64,000 nucleotides of DNA from Xanthoparmelia taractica (taxonomy: Eukaryota > Ascomycota > Lecanoromycetes > Lecanorales > Parmeliaceae), in NCBI GenBank assembly GCA_033085395.1, contig JANQBS010000013.1:248001-312000 (forward strand), in the 5' to 3' direction. Positions 10,892 through 23,126 of this stretch are shown here, piece after piece. Positions within the stretch are counted from its first letter, which is position 1. Each line of letters begins with the position of its first letter. The notes beneath the pieces were generated by a model, which worked only from the letters and a program-made list of their open reading frames with translations, did no database searches and was not told the DNA's origin. The position numbers and the translations under genes were made by a program.

Positions 10892-13792
10892 GGCGCTTGG
10901 CGGTGATGTGGTACAAGGATGTAGCAGGTGTTGGGGGCGTTTGAGGTAGCGCCTTAGCCGTTAATGTAAAATAACAAAGATTGTGAGCCAGATGAATTCA
11001 ATAGTATGACATGTTGAGTCTGCTGTCCGTAATAACAGTATGGTAGGAGGTTGGTAGGAGACGGTCGTTGATGCCGGATGTTATTTGTTGATACAGAACT
11101 TTGGTTGCCGTGCGGTTTCTCTCCTTTAACCTTTCGAGTCCACTCGGCCCCAAGATCATGAAGCAAGTTCCGACTTGGCCAATATCATACATATAAATCT
11201 TGGTCTCCACGACTGATCCGATATGATATGCGAGAAGTGTTTGTGGTGCCCAAAAGGAGCAAACATTCGATGCGGGCTACCTCTGAGACAACGGTTGCCG
11301 ATCAGGAGGGAGACGATAAACTTGCAGTAAATATGACACGGTGTCACAGTCGAAGAAAGTCCGCAAGGTGGCAATGAAGGAAGGTCTCGTGTTCAGTACT
11401 GGTGCGGCGGAGGTGGCTCAATGCTTCGAAGTGTGGGTGGTGGGTTGAGGGTCAGAAGTATTATTATGCAAGCTAGTGGGTGAACCAGGCTCAATCACAG
11501 CAAAGATGGTTATCTATGGGCAGGAGTTGTGATGTGAGTGAGATGTAGGATGAGATTAACGACAGAGAGTAAATGGGTGTTAAGTGCGTCTTGTTTGTTT
11601 GACAAGAAATAGCCAAAAGGGTGCAGGCGGACAGGGCTATCTTTTTTTGCTCAATGGGTACGATGTATACCTTAGGCAGTAAGGTAGAAAAAAGTCAGAG
11701 TACAGAGTACTTCTATCCCTGTCAATTCTCAAGCGGCATATCAACAAGCTTTTGACTATTGATCTATAAAGGTACAGAGTACAGTGTACGGTCTTGTCCT
11801 AGTACGGTAATACTCCAGACTCACTACTCCTCGCTCTGTGTCGCGATACAAGCCAACCGATCCCGCCTTTCATTCTTCCTTCCCGTCTTCAGCACTGCAC
11901 TTTCAACGGGCCTAACGGGCCAACGGCAAGAATCTCCTTCATGTTTTAAAAAACAGAAAAAAATAGTAGTATAATTTCAGAATTCGAAGCTGTCATAAAT
12001 TAACAAATCTTTTACTCTCGTGCCGTCTACTTCTAGTAGAAATGCTTTGACAGCCGGCCGGGAATCGAATATACTTCCAGGTCTGGAAATCCGTCTTAGA
12101 GACTTCTGCCATGGTATTGGTGGGGCTGCAGACTCAGCGACACTGATCGGTATTATTAATTCTTTCCAAGTATCTGATACGAAACATTTTGGATGCTGCA
12201 TCTGAGTTTTGAGCTGAACTTAATGCGATGTGGCATTTTCGTGCATAGGCTATCGAAGACACTTTCCCCACATGGAGCTCAAATAAGACAGATGCAGCCT
12301 TTTTTGAGAACGCCAACGATCCGAGTCTTTCTCCTTTCAGACTCGACGCCTATTTCAGGACTCGTTTTCATGTCTTCATGCAACACTTATCGTCTGGCTT
12401 TCAAGAATTGTCCAATGTCAATATTCGAGCAATCGACCCGCTTCTGGCCTGTCGTACAGGGGCTCTTGGACTTGGGTCAGGGGAGGACGGACCTGCGATT
12501 TGACTACGCGTGGTGCGCGGGTCGCGTGTCGGTCACTAGTCGAAGATTTAGCGCGTTATAGTGGGCAACAGTCTCCCCAGTCGTTGGTCGATGAAGAGAC
12601 ATCGGCTGGCGACATGAAACGTTCAACTCCTCATGCTACCTAAAGATTCTAGGGTCATTAAGAGTGTACTCTCAATCTCATGGCAAGCGAACCGTGGTAT
12701 GGAAGCTATGGCTGCATCGAACCCTTGCTTGCGCTAATCGGCGGACCCTTCATCGCTCTTACACAGGTGTGGCAGGATGGTGATAGCCTCGAGGAGGAAT
12801 TTCAGAACTAGCTCGGATCTTGGATCTAGTGGCGACCACTCCATCAATCATCAATGCAAGATGCCACACAATCTCGTCCTCTATAGCCCCGCCAGTAGTC
12901 GTGGGTCTCTGTCGACTGTAACGCCCGAGCCGTCCTATGTACTGCACGAGTACTGGGTACCCGTACTGGTTGCTAATGATTAGATCTCGTACCTGCTACT
13001 GAAATAAGAATGGAAATCAACGGCGAGGCCTCATACCTCAGCGCCTGAAACAAATAATCTCAAGGTCACAGTGACATGAGTCAACTACGTCAGCTGAAAG
13101 CCTGCCCCTCCTGATAAGCAACAAGTTTATCCCGGCAATTCGGGCAGGGTGTAAGAGATCCTGTACTTCCATTGCAGATCGAAGGCCAAGACCTCAGAAA
13201 ACGCCGCCTGAGACAGGAATATTATTATTGGCAATACAGGTTCTTCAGTTCAACGTCCCAAGCTGCCTTTTGAGGTACTTGAAGGATTCTGAACACATAT
13301 TTGCGATCCTAAGGTAGGCAAGATCACGCAGTACATCTCCGGTTTCCTTGTCCGACCTGCTCTTGGATCCCTCAAATGCAGGCCTGATGCCCGAGCAAAA
13401 GGCCGCCGCAGTGGTGGACAACATGAGTTCGGAGCCCGAGAGTTGTGATCCATGAGGTAACTATCTAGACTCTTTCTGCGCGCAGATTGCCACATCTCCT
13501 TGGCTTGCCACCTATGAACGTACACAAAATGGAAGATGCTAGCACACAAGTTTGTCCCTTATTTATTCGGAAACTTGTTTTACTGAGGTTGCCATGCTCT
13601 GCTTTGGTGGAATATGTAAGTACGAAAAATTGTAACATGATGCCCTTGGTTGACCGTATATGCAATGATTTAGACGTTACTGATTCCGTATCTTCATTGG
13701 GATATTATGATCAACAGAACAAGCACCTCACAAAACTCGGCTGCTCTGGAATTCCTGTCCTAGCTTCTTGAGGGCAATTTCTGATGAACACT
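10892..13792. other. Gene-poor 2.9 kb stretch
   Basis: No gene that I can support. The longest frame, 12193-12561 on + (122 codons), has no recognisable feature. A minus-strand frame at 11977-12201 ends in protein-like composition (AFLLEVDGTRVKDLLIYD) and could be a terminal exon or relic, but no upstream exon was found. Short repeats built on AGTAC/GTACT occur around 11690-11800 and 12940-12990. Confidence 0.4.
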
Positions 13793-14854
13793 TCATGTGC
13801 TTATCCTGCTGTCAGGTAGATATAAAACGCCTTGCGTAACCTCGATAGCCCGCCCTGCCAAAACCATTTTCTCAACGGCTTTTCCAGTTGCATCCAAAGT
13901 CACCTTCACTTGAAGCTCACTTGCACGCCCCATTTCAACACCCTGCTCAATAGAATAGTAGTAAGTCATATTGCCTGTGCCGTCCTTCAGAGCCAGGAAT
14001 GAGGCCAGTGCGCTTGCTGCACTGCCAGTTGCCGAGTCCTCGCCAACACTCGGCTCCAGCATTCTCGTCCTCAGCTTAACAACTTTCTCACTGCTCATTG
14101 AAACGATTGCATAAAAATAGGTGCCGACAAACGATGGTGTCCAACCTTCGTCTAATTTCACAGAATCGCAATCGACACTATGACCGCTAACTTCAAGCTT
14201 TTCCAGATGAGGGGATATCGAAGGCACTTGGATGAGCACAAAAGATATTCCCTTAACAACTGAGACCACGCGAAGCTCGTTAGTCACGACGGAAGTTCTG
14301 GACAGATATGGTTGCGTCTTGAGGGCTAGTCGGCCCGATACGGGTGCCTGATGGATCCTCACGTTGTGAGGAATCTCTGCTTCTGCAAGTTTCGTCTCCG
14401 GATCATACCGTCCAAGGATAGGCCCGGCTTTGCAAAGCAGATTCACGCTCTCTAAAGGAGGCTCCTCACTCTGACACACGTGACAGATGGTTCCAATAAT
14501 GGGATGGCCGGCGAAAGGAAGTTCGTCTTTGAGCGTAAAGATGTCGAGTCGGCGAACTGACGTGTCCGCGAGAGCATCGTAGAGGAAAACCGTTTCTGAG
14601 AAATTGAATTCGCGCGCTATCGTTTGTTTGGTTTCTTGCGAAAGGAGGACTGATGCAGGAAGAGGCAGTGAGGAAGGGACATGGACCACTGCAAGTTGAT
14701 TCCCTTTGAAACGGGTGGTAGTGAAAACGTCGAGAGTTGAGTAAGGGACAGAATTTGGGGGAGCGTTTTTCCGTATATTGGTTGATGGAGGCGTTACTTC
14801 GCGATTATATGATTTCGAAGCCAATTGTTGGAGGCGCTGCTCGAACGTGTTCAT
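13793..14854 (-). CDS. PhzF-family isomerase-like protein
   Basis: Single exon, 353 residues. The family has two similar halves of the diaminopimelate-epimerase fold around one active site; PhzF itself isomerises a phenazine precursor, while most fungal members have unknown substrates. Visible features: the start of the first half at YSTLDVFTTTRFKGNQLAVV; the catalytic glutamate in FNFSETVFLY (about residue 87); the anion-binding segment LPFAGHPIIGT (about 112-122); and the second-half loop EDSATGSAASAL (about 280), which mirrors GHPxxGT. Roughly 35 extra residues precede the domain, with no clear targeting signal. It faces away from the glucosyltransferase gene across a 411-bp divergent promoter. 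Family is certain; the reaction is unknown. Confidence 0.92.
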   Translation of the reverse strand: MNTFEQRLQQLASKSYNREVTPPSTNIRKNAPPNSVPYSTLDVFTTTRFKGNQLAVVHVPSSLPLPASVLLSQETKQTIAREFNFSETVFLYDALADTSVRRLDIFTLKDELPFAGHPIIGTICHVCQSEEPPLESVNLLCKAGPILGRYDPETKLAEAEIPHNVRIHQAPVSGRLALKTQPYLSRTSVVTNELRVVSVVKGISFVLIQVPSISPHLEKLEVSGHSVDCDSVKLDEGWTPSFVGTYFYAIVSMSSEKVVKLRTRMLEPSVGEDSATGSAASALASFLALKDGTGNMTYYYSIEQGVEMGRASELQVKVTLDATGKAVEKMVLAGRAIEVTQGVLYLPDSRIST

Positions 14855-15265
14855 GTTGCTCGAAAGTTGAGTAAAAAGATTCTCAACAGATGGGATGAGC
14901 AGCTACTGCCCACCTGTGGACCAGACGTCTATAGGACGGTGCTTTATTGACACTATCGAAAAACCGCGTGTTTTGTAACATCACAAAGGGCTAGTGGCTG
15001 GCGGCTAAACATCGGAACGGTGAATAGAATAATCCGATGATCCAATAAATCTGGCCGTTTGACACGAAGCTTCAACCACAATATCCTGGTATTTGATTCC
15101 ATTGATCATACAATTGCGTCTGGGGTTGAAGAGGTGCTAGCCATCGCGTACCCTCGGATCCGTGGTAGTGGCAATGCCCTGGTAGGATGACAAAAGCTCC
15201 CCTCGGTACTCTCCAACCCTCGAACAACATGCAGCAGCAGCGGAAACCTTGAAATTACAGAAATC
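14855..15265. promoter_or_regulatory. Divergent promoter region, PhzF-like / UGGT
   Basis: 411 bp between two outward-facing start codons, so it must hold both promoters. No specific binding site could be assigned by eye. Confidence 0.55.
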
Positions 15266-18200
15266 ATGCGTCTCTCTCTACTACCATCCCAGCTCCTCGG
15301 AGTTTTGCTAGGGGTGTCTTCTTTCACAGCCCAACATGCTTATGCCGGCCCAACTGTGAATGTCGCTCTCCAGGCTTCCTTCAATGCTCCCCCTTACATA
15401 TTAGAGCTGCTGTTGGTGACTCTCAATATCCAGATGCAGCTTTGTGTCGACGTACTGACATTCTGTAGGGAAACAGCTGCTGAAGAAAACTCGACTGCCT
15501 ATTTCCCCATCCTCGACCGGATCGCCGAAGGACGCTTTGCGGATTGCAATTCGGATCGAGAGCTGTATAGCACCTTTTTACAGGTCTTGCAGGACGATGG
15601 ACACATCACGAATGCGGAGGCGCTATCTTCCTTTCAATTTGCCTTGTCCATACACTCCGCTGCTCCTAGGATAGAAGCCCATTACCATTATTACGAGACA
15701 TCTGTAGAACCTTCCTTGATGATAGCGCAAGATGCAGCGTGTCCAGTCTGGGTGCATTTCGACGGGAAGCAATACTGCTCGCCAGCTTTGGACCGAGCGC
15801 AGCAGGACGTTGGAGCATTGAAGTAAATTCTTTATACCACATCTTGGCTATCGCTCCGCTAACAAAGCCCAGATATCCAGAGAGATTACTATTTGACCGT
15901 GTACTCGGTGTAAGCTCCCAGTCGGTCGTCGCTCCTTCAATACTCTACGCCGATATCACATCACCTCTTTTTGGTCAATTTCACCAAACGATAAGTAGCA
16001 CGGCTCGCAATGGCCAGACTTCTTATCAAATCCGGTATAGGCCTTCCCAGTCCCAGTCAGTAAAGCGGTTGACGGTGAATGGATATGGGATAGGGCTTGT
16101 CCTCAAAAGAACGGACTATATCGTTATTGATGACAGAAGTGCTGGATCAGAAGAGGCGGATGAACAAGAAAGTTCAGCTGGAAACGAGGTAGCTGCGGGA
16201 GATATACTGCTGGAGACCGAAGAAGTAGCGGATCTCAGGCCCTTGTCGTCTAAAGAGCTGTTGGGTCTTGGACTCAAGACTGCAAGCTTCATTATGGCTA
16301 GCGATGATCCATTTGACACTCTGGCCAAGGTCTCCCAAGACTTTCCCAAGCACTCTTCCGCAATAATCAAGCGTAATGCGTCTACAGACTTCGTGAAAGA
16401 ACACAGCATCAACCGTGATGTCTTTTTACCAGCAGGCTACAATGTCATTTGGATGAATGGCTTGCAAGTGCAAGCTCGGCAGATGGACGCTTTTGGATTG
16501 CTCGAACAGTTGCGACGCGAACGCTCCATTGTGAATAACTTGCGTAAGATCGGATTTAGTGGGTCAGAGGCAGTCCAGATATTATCGCATGAGGCCATTG
16601 CAAGTTCAAAAGTAGAAGGTAACATACAACGTTATGACTACCGTGATGACCTTGAGGGTGGTAAAGTCATCATCTGGCTTAACGACATTGAGAAAGACAA
16701 GCGATATAGTGGCTGGCCCACCTATACGTCTGCAGTAAGTGTGAAGCCAGACCAGGAAATACCACGAACACTCACTTTGCCGTACAGCTTCTGCAGCGAA
16801 CCTACCCCGGCCAATTGCCTCAAGTTCGGCGCGATATACACAACGTGGTCATACCGCTTGACTTGACTGATGTGAAAGACGTCGAGCTGCTCGTAGAATC
16901 CCTGCAGACTTTCGTCAAGCGCAAGATCCCAATTCGGTTTGGCATTGTGCCCATGACAACCTCAGCAGCTGCCATAGATCAGGCCAAGATTGTGTACCAT
17001 CTCTTGGATGCCTACGGACTGAGTGCTGTGTTCTCGTATCTGGAAACGGTAGGTTTCCTCCCCCAACTCTGTGAGTTCAATTGCCAATGATCAACAGTCA
17101 GCAATTGGCAAGAGGGTTTCCCTCGCCCAAAAGGCCAATTTTGATTCCACTATTGAAGATCGAAGCCTTCGCAAAGACAAAACTGCATTGGACTTCCAGA
17201 CCGTTCTTGACGCAACCGAGTCCGAATCTCGAGTCCAGAGAACAAAGGACTACCTCAGAAGACTTGGAGCGGATGGGACTCCTCCGCCGCTCTTCGCCAA
17301 CGGAGTGGCGATACCTCGAAATGAAGCATGGCTACAAATCATGAGCCAGAAGATTGACATGGATCTTCGAACGATTCAGCGCCAAGTCTATGAAGAAATC
17401 ATTCCCGAGGACACTTGGCTGGCCGGTCAACACTTAGAAAAGGCTATCACGCATCGAAATGCTCTGATCATTCCCGAGGACGAAGACAGCATCGTCATCA
17501 TTGATGTAGCAAACCTTATATCCAAGCACGGCGAAATCTTCGAAATGTTGCCACGTCTGCTGGGGCGAATCGATGGACATCCATCAGAGCACGGAACCGT
17601 ACAACTATTCCTACTCGCTGATCTCGACTCCAAGAAAGGCTCAGAGCTGTTAATGTCGGCCGTTTCCTTCTGCCGAGAGCATGAAGATGTTGAGCTCTTG
17701 TTCGTCCACAACGGTGCTAATTCGGACTTCTTCGGTCACTCAGTAATGGTTTGGGAGCATATGAGAGAAGGCCATCGAAACTTTGATATACATTGGCTAG
17801 AATCCACTCTAAATCTGAAAGAAGTTCTTGAAAAGACCAAAGATCAAGACGATTCATCGAGCAGCCAGCTTGACAAATTTCAGAATGCGGAGTATCCTCG
17901 TGATGTTATTGACCAAGCCAATGATTTCTGGCAATCGTGTAGTCCGCTTGTCCAGACTTTTGGCCTTCAGCCCGGACAGCAAGCTTTAATGTTGAACGGC
18001 AGGATAGTTGGACCAATACTAAAGGATACTGATTTTACAGTAAGCGACTTTGAGCAGTTACTCCAATTCGAGCGTTCCAGACGTATCGACCCAGCAAACG
18101 CAGCCCTCGCAGCCCTCTTTCCCGGGAAGCAAATAGAGCACCCATTGACTGCCGCTATACTTTCTTCAACTATCGCCCTCTCCACAATCTCCGATGTGCC

Positions 18201-20055
18201 TGAAGGCATCTTCGAGTCAGCCCCGACACTGCGCATGAACAAGTTCGACTTGTTTGCCGGAAACCATACCATGATCCAGACTGGTGACAAAGAGACCTCA
18301 TCCATTCACCTTGTCGCATCCATAGACCCAACGAGCGAGATAGCCCAGCGCTGGATACCCATATTGAAGGTGTTGTCTGAACTGAACGGTGTCCATCTCA
18401 AGCTATATCTCAATCCGAGGGAGAAGATGAAGGAGCTACCTGTAAAGAGGTTCTACCGCCATGTTCTTGACGCAAGACCAACTTTCACTGAGGAGGGAGA
18501 CTTGCGCGACCTCAAAGCAACCTTCAGCGGCCTGCCTAAAGATGCTTTGTTGAACCTGGCGCTCGATGTCCCACCCGCTTGGCTCGTTGCTCCCAAAGAG
18601 TCTGTCCACGATCTTGACAACATCAAACTGAGCGTGCTCAAAGAAGGTGTAGATGTTGATGCAATCTATGAACTAGAACATATACTTATTGAGGGTCACT
18701 CAAGAGATGTCACCGTCGGACCTCCTCCACGAGGGGTTCAGCTTTACCTCGGAACGGAAAAGGATCCTCACTTCGCGGACACAATCATCATGGCCAATCT
18801 CGGCTACTTCCAATTCAAAGCCAACCCAGGATACTGGAAGATCCAGCTCCAACCGGGCCGAAGCGAACAGATCTTCCATATTGACAGCGCCGGACAGCAA
18901 GGTTACAGCCCACAGCCCGGCGACGAAAGTACCGACATCACCCTCATGAGCTTCCAAGGCAAAACCCTCTACCCCCGTCTCTCCCGCAAACCTGGGCAAG
19001 AAGCGGAAGATGTCCTTGAAGAATCCGTCAAAGCTGGTGCACCGATGAACTACCTCAATAAAGCATCTAAATTTGCCTCTTCTCTCCTTAGCACCGTTGG
19101 CCTCGCCCCGTCCGCTCCCAAGCACGCGGACATTAACATCTTCTCCGTGGCCAGTGGCCATCTCTACGAGCGCATGCTTAATATCATGATGGTCAGCGTC
19201 ATGAGGCACACGCGGCACACCGTCAAGTTCTGGTTCATCGAGCAATTCCTCTCCCCCTCCTTCAAAGCCTCCCTCCCCACCCTCGCCGCTCACTACAATT
19301 TCCAATACTCACTCGTCACCTACAAGTGGCCGCACTGGTTGCGCGCCCAATCGGAGAAGCAGCGCGAGATCTGGGGCTACAAGATCCTCTTCCTCGACGT
19401 CCTCTTCCCGACGTCTCTCGACAAAGTCATCTTTGTGGACGCAGACCAGATCGTGAGGACAGACATGTACGACCTCGTCACCCACGACCTGGAAGGCGCC
19501 GTCTACGGTTTCACCCCCATGTGCGACTCACGCACCTCGATGGAGGGTTTCCGCTTCTGGAAGACGGGCTACTGGGCCAACTTCCTCCGCGGCCGTCCCT
19601 ACCACATCTCCGCCCTCTACGTCGTCGACCTGGTCAAGTTCCGCGAGACGGCCGCCGGCGACCGCCTCCGGCAGCAGTACCATCAGCTCTCCGCCGACCC
19701 GGCCAGCCTGAGCAACCTCGACCAGGACCTCCCCAACCACATGCAGCATGTTCTCCCGATCCACAGCCTGCCGCAGGAGTGGCTGTGGTGCGAGACGTGG
19801 TGCAGCGACGAGAGCCTCAAGGACGCGCGCACCATCGACCTGTGCAATAACCCCGAGACCAAAGAGCCGAAGCTCAGCAGGGCGCGGAGACAGGTGCCGG
19901 AGTGGACGGGCATCGACGAGGAGATTGCACAGGTGCTCAGGGATGCCGAGGGGCGGGGTCAGAAGGTTGTGGCGGAGGGAGGGGGGGAGAATGTGCAGGA
20001 GGTGTTGCAGGAGGAGGATGAGGAGAGGAAGAGGAGGGAAAAGGATGAGCTGTAA
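15266..20055 (+). CDS. gpt1: UDP-glucose:glycoprotein glucosyltransferase (UGGT, GT24)
   Basis: ER-lumen folding sensor that re-glucosylates misfolded N-glycoproteins for another round of calnexin binding. Five exons give 1526 residues. Introns: 15412-15468, 15823-15872, 16735-16787 and 17049-17097. A signal peptide is visible (MRLSLLPSQLLGVLLGVSSF). The N-terminal thioredoxin-like sensor half includes ACPVWVHFDGKQYC and AYFPILDR. The C-terminal GT24 catalytic domain starts at INIFSVASGHLYERM and carries the metal-binding FVDADQIVRTD near residue 1320, then WGYKILFLDVLFP before it and GRPYHISALYVVDL after it. The protein ends RREKDEL, an ER-retrieval signal of KDEL form. The first intron is 57 nt with no stop in frame, so retention would only add 19 residues after ILELL; the joined ELLETAAEENSTAYFP is the family consensus, so I treat it as an intron. 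The 3' half is clearly more GC-rich than the 5' half. Confidence 0.96.
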
Positions 20056-20420
20056 GATGGGTAGATCATGGGCGTGAATGTAATAGATTCCCATCTTGTC
20101 TACCTTAGACTATGTACAGTACGAAGTTTTTCCGCACAGAGGATTTTGAGAGTCGAGGTACCTTCTTCTATTTGCTCTTCTATCTACATTGACCAGCTCA
20201 AGCCCTTTGTGCTGTCCCACCCCATTAAAGCAATTAATTGCACGCTAATCGCTAGTCATCCAAGCCGTCTAAAAACCCTGACTACTTCACGTGATAACAA
20301 TCACCCGACGAGCGTTCTCACTGGCGCTTTCCAATGCCTTCTTCAAGACCAGAAGGGAAAATCTCATTAAGCACCACAGCTTTCCAATCTAGTGGTCCAA
20401 TCCCCAAAGAGTGTGTTATT
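20056..20420. other. Convergent intergenic, UGGT / CCCH protein
   Basis: 365 bp between two gene ends. Shared 3' region; no element seen. Confidence 0.5.
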
Positions 20421-22442
20421 TCATGCAATTCCGTTCCAGTAATCCTTCCCTTCTACAACACCGCCGCCTCGACCGGAGCCAATGGCCCCTAGCCGAGGAG
20501 AAGCTTTACCAGAGTTGAGTCCCCATGCGTTGCCACTGTACCGTTTCCGATGATCGTCCTCTTCTTCTTCCATGGAGAAGACGCCCTCCCCCTGCTCCTC
20601 GTCAATCCTGCCGGTGCCGCCGGCGCTAGAGGACGAGAGCACGCGGTTCATGGGATTCGCGGACAAGGAAGCGTGGCGGGTCAGACCGGGCTGGAGACTA
20701 CTGTTGTTGTTCGTGGTAGGGTTGGCATTGTCGTTTGCCTCGGCTGCTTGGGATGAGATGCGTGCACGTGATAATTGCTGGGATATCATGGACATGGAGG
20801 ATTGACGAGGTGGGCTTGCGAAGGCTGGCGACATATCACCTGAGATTTTCGTGGCACGCAGAGGGGGGCTGGCGAGCGGATTAAGAGAGGAGTTCCGAAG
20901 CGGAGAACCAACGTGTCCAAACGCTGAAGTAGCGTTGTTGTAACTTTCATCCTGCTTTTGGCGGGCAAAGAATGTGCCATAGCGGGAAGGGCTGCCTGTG
21001 CCTGGAGAGCCCACTTTACTTGATGAATCCGCCGGAGTGGCCAGCCCACTGGCACTGTCGCGTAGATTTTTAGGTTCCTTTTCTGTTCTCGACAGCCTTC
21101 GCATCTTCTCCTGCGGGGTAAGTAGATCGTCAAGGCTGGTGGGTAGGAAATCTTCCTCTCCGCCAAAGATAAAGCCATCATCCCAGTCATCACTCACATG
21201 CCCTCGACCTCTGGGTAGACTTGCTGACATCATGCCGGGTCTGGCCATCCGTTTAGAATGCATTATGCGCTGGCCAAAACCTTCATCGCCAGATCCCAAA
21301 GGTGATGATCCTGGATCTGGACCCTTTGCACGGGCTTCTCTCGGATATACTGAGCTGTGTAGATTCCGGACAGCGTCCGTAGGCAGAGCGACTTTCTTGG
21401 GTAGTGATCCAGGAGGCGACTCGAGGCCAAATTTGGAAGGGACAGACGCCGCGACGGCGCCGTGCCTGGCGATGTAGGAAATGCCCTGACTGTCGAAAGA
21501 GGCTGGCATGGGCGCGTCAAGGGCACTGAGGTGGGCAATGGGCGAGATGGGCAACCGAGTATCGTCCCGAGGAGAGCCGTACGTAGAATCCTGGCGTGAT
21601 GTGTAGCCTGTGTCTATTATCGGCACGTTGTCGTGAAGCTTTTGTTGCATGGGATAGTCATTCTCCGCATACGGAGGGATTTGATGACCAAAAGGTAGTG
21701 GAGCTCCGTTCGCTTGCTGAGCTAAGAGTGAGTGTGCTAAAGCAGGATCTGATTGCTGGTATAACTGAGGATCTAGCCTGCCGCCAAGATTGAGCTGCCC
21801 TCCAACTGGTCCGTTTGGTCGATTCACCCGTCTCCCATTTGGAAGGATATGTGCCAGTGCGCATTTCGCTCCAAATTTGCAATTGCCCTAGCCAATGAGT
21901 CAGTCCAGGGCCTCGAGGACCTTTAGTTCAACCCTTCATACCTTGGCAAAGTATTTACAAGGTGTATCGGCGGTTGAAACATCAGTCGAGTGTGAGAAGG
22001 GGCAGGCTTTCCCAGCTTGGCATTGTCCTGATCGGAAGAACTTGCAAGGAACGTGTGAGGTATCTGCGGGGTACCTATCAGTACGTCTTCCAGATACCCA
22101 TCTCTTGTGGTGGTACGGAGGCCTACTCTTGGTGTTCGGAGGACTTCGTGGACCATCAAATGCTCCCAGGCTCATGGTACCTCTATGTCGGGAGCCTCCG
22201 TTCGGAATCTGGTGAGGCAGGCCGTTTGGAACGGGCATAGCGCCATTGCCATTCGTGTACGGTGCCGTCCCGCTTGGCCTAAAGTCTGCAGACTGCCGTT
22301 GATGTATGCTATCGCCATTGCCGTTTCGGGTAGAGTGTGATTGTTGCGGAAGGTTGGTGAAGATTGCTTGGTCGGGTGGGGAGCTTGGTAGGAATTCGGG
22401 CAGGGGTCTCGAGGCCGTTTGTTGAGGGAGGAAGGTCGCCAT
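20421..22442 (-). CDS. CCCH zinc-finger protein (Lee1-like)
   Basis: Two exons (21942-22442 and 20421-21887, intron 21888-21941) give 655 residues. Two tandem CCCH fingers sit at about 133-151 (VPCKFFRSGQCQAGKACPF then SH) and 162-180 (PCKYFAKGNCKFGAKCAL then AH). The intron falls inside the second finger, between FAK and GNC, and splicing restores its cysteine spacing, which confirms the intron. The rest is low-complexity, rich in Ser, Pro, Asn and Gly, and ends in an acidic patch followed by a Gly-rich tail. CCCH fingers of this spacing usually bind RNA; the arrangement resembles yeast Lee1, whose function is not known. No enzymatic domain is visible. Confidence 0.85.
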
Positions 22443-23126
22443 GACGGCGGGTGTGATTGGACGCGACTCTAATGATGTTAGAGAAGCTGCGGCCGCGCGA
22501 TATAAGAGAAGGAAAGGATGAGTCTTGCTTAGAAAGTGGTAGATAGAGCAGTGAATGGAATGGGTGGCTCGGAGAAACGAATGGGTAGAATCGAGCCGGG
22601 TCCAAAGGCGCTATTGAATGCGCACACGGCTTTATCTTAGCGTGCCGCTCCAATAGATATTCTTCATGTGCGCTCTACCTCTCCTCATGTACACGTACAT
22701 ATATACACTGCGCTTTCTGGATGAGTCGAGAGAGAAGAGATAGAGAAAAGGGTAATGTGTTTTGGAACACCTCGATCACTTCGGCGGTGCTGAGACATAA
22801 TGCAACGAAGGGTATCAAGGTGTCACGAGGACTATCAAGGCAGCACATGATCCATCCAGCAAGTAAAGAATGACTGTTACGGTATCCGGATGACATGATT
22901 ACTTTACACCATTAAGCTCAGACAATATATTGAATACCGTCTACTCGATGCTTGGTGTGAAAATCCTCTTTGTAGAGAGCCCTTCCATGGCCTGGAGCTA
23001 ATGGCAATATGATCCCGTCCTGATAAGCTTCCTTTCTTACGACTGAGTAAGCTCTGGCAACATAGCAACATTAGATGGACCCATATCCTCCAACTGAAAC
23101 AACGCCACATTATTAAGCCAACTACA
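22443..23126. other. Intergenic, CCCH gene 5' side and HOP2 3' side
   Basis: 684 bp; promoter of the CCCH gene and 3' region of HOP2. No gene or repeat recognised. Confidence 0.45.

Noticed and set aside
12193..12561. 122-codon + frame in the gap before the PhzF-like gene
   Set aside because: No domain, no neighbouring exons, composition not coding-like.
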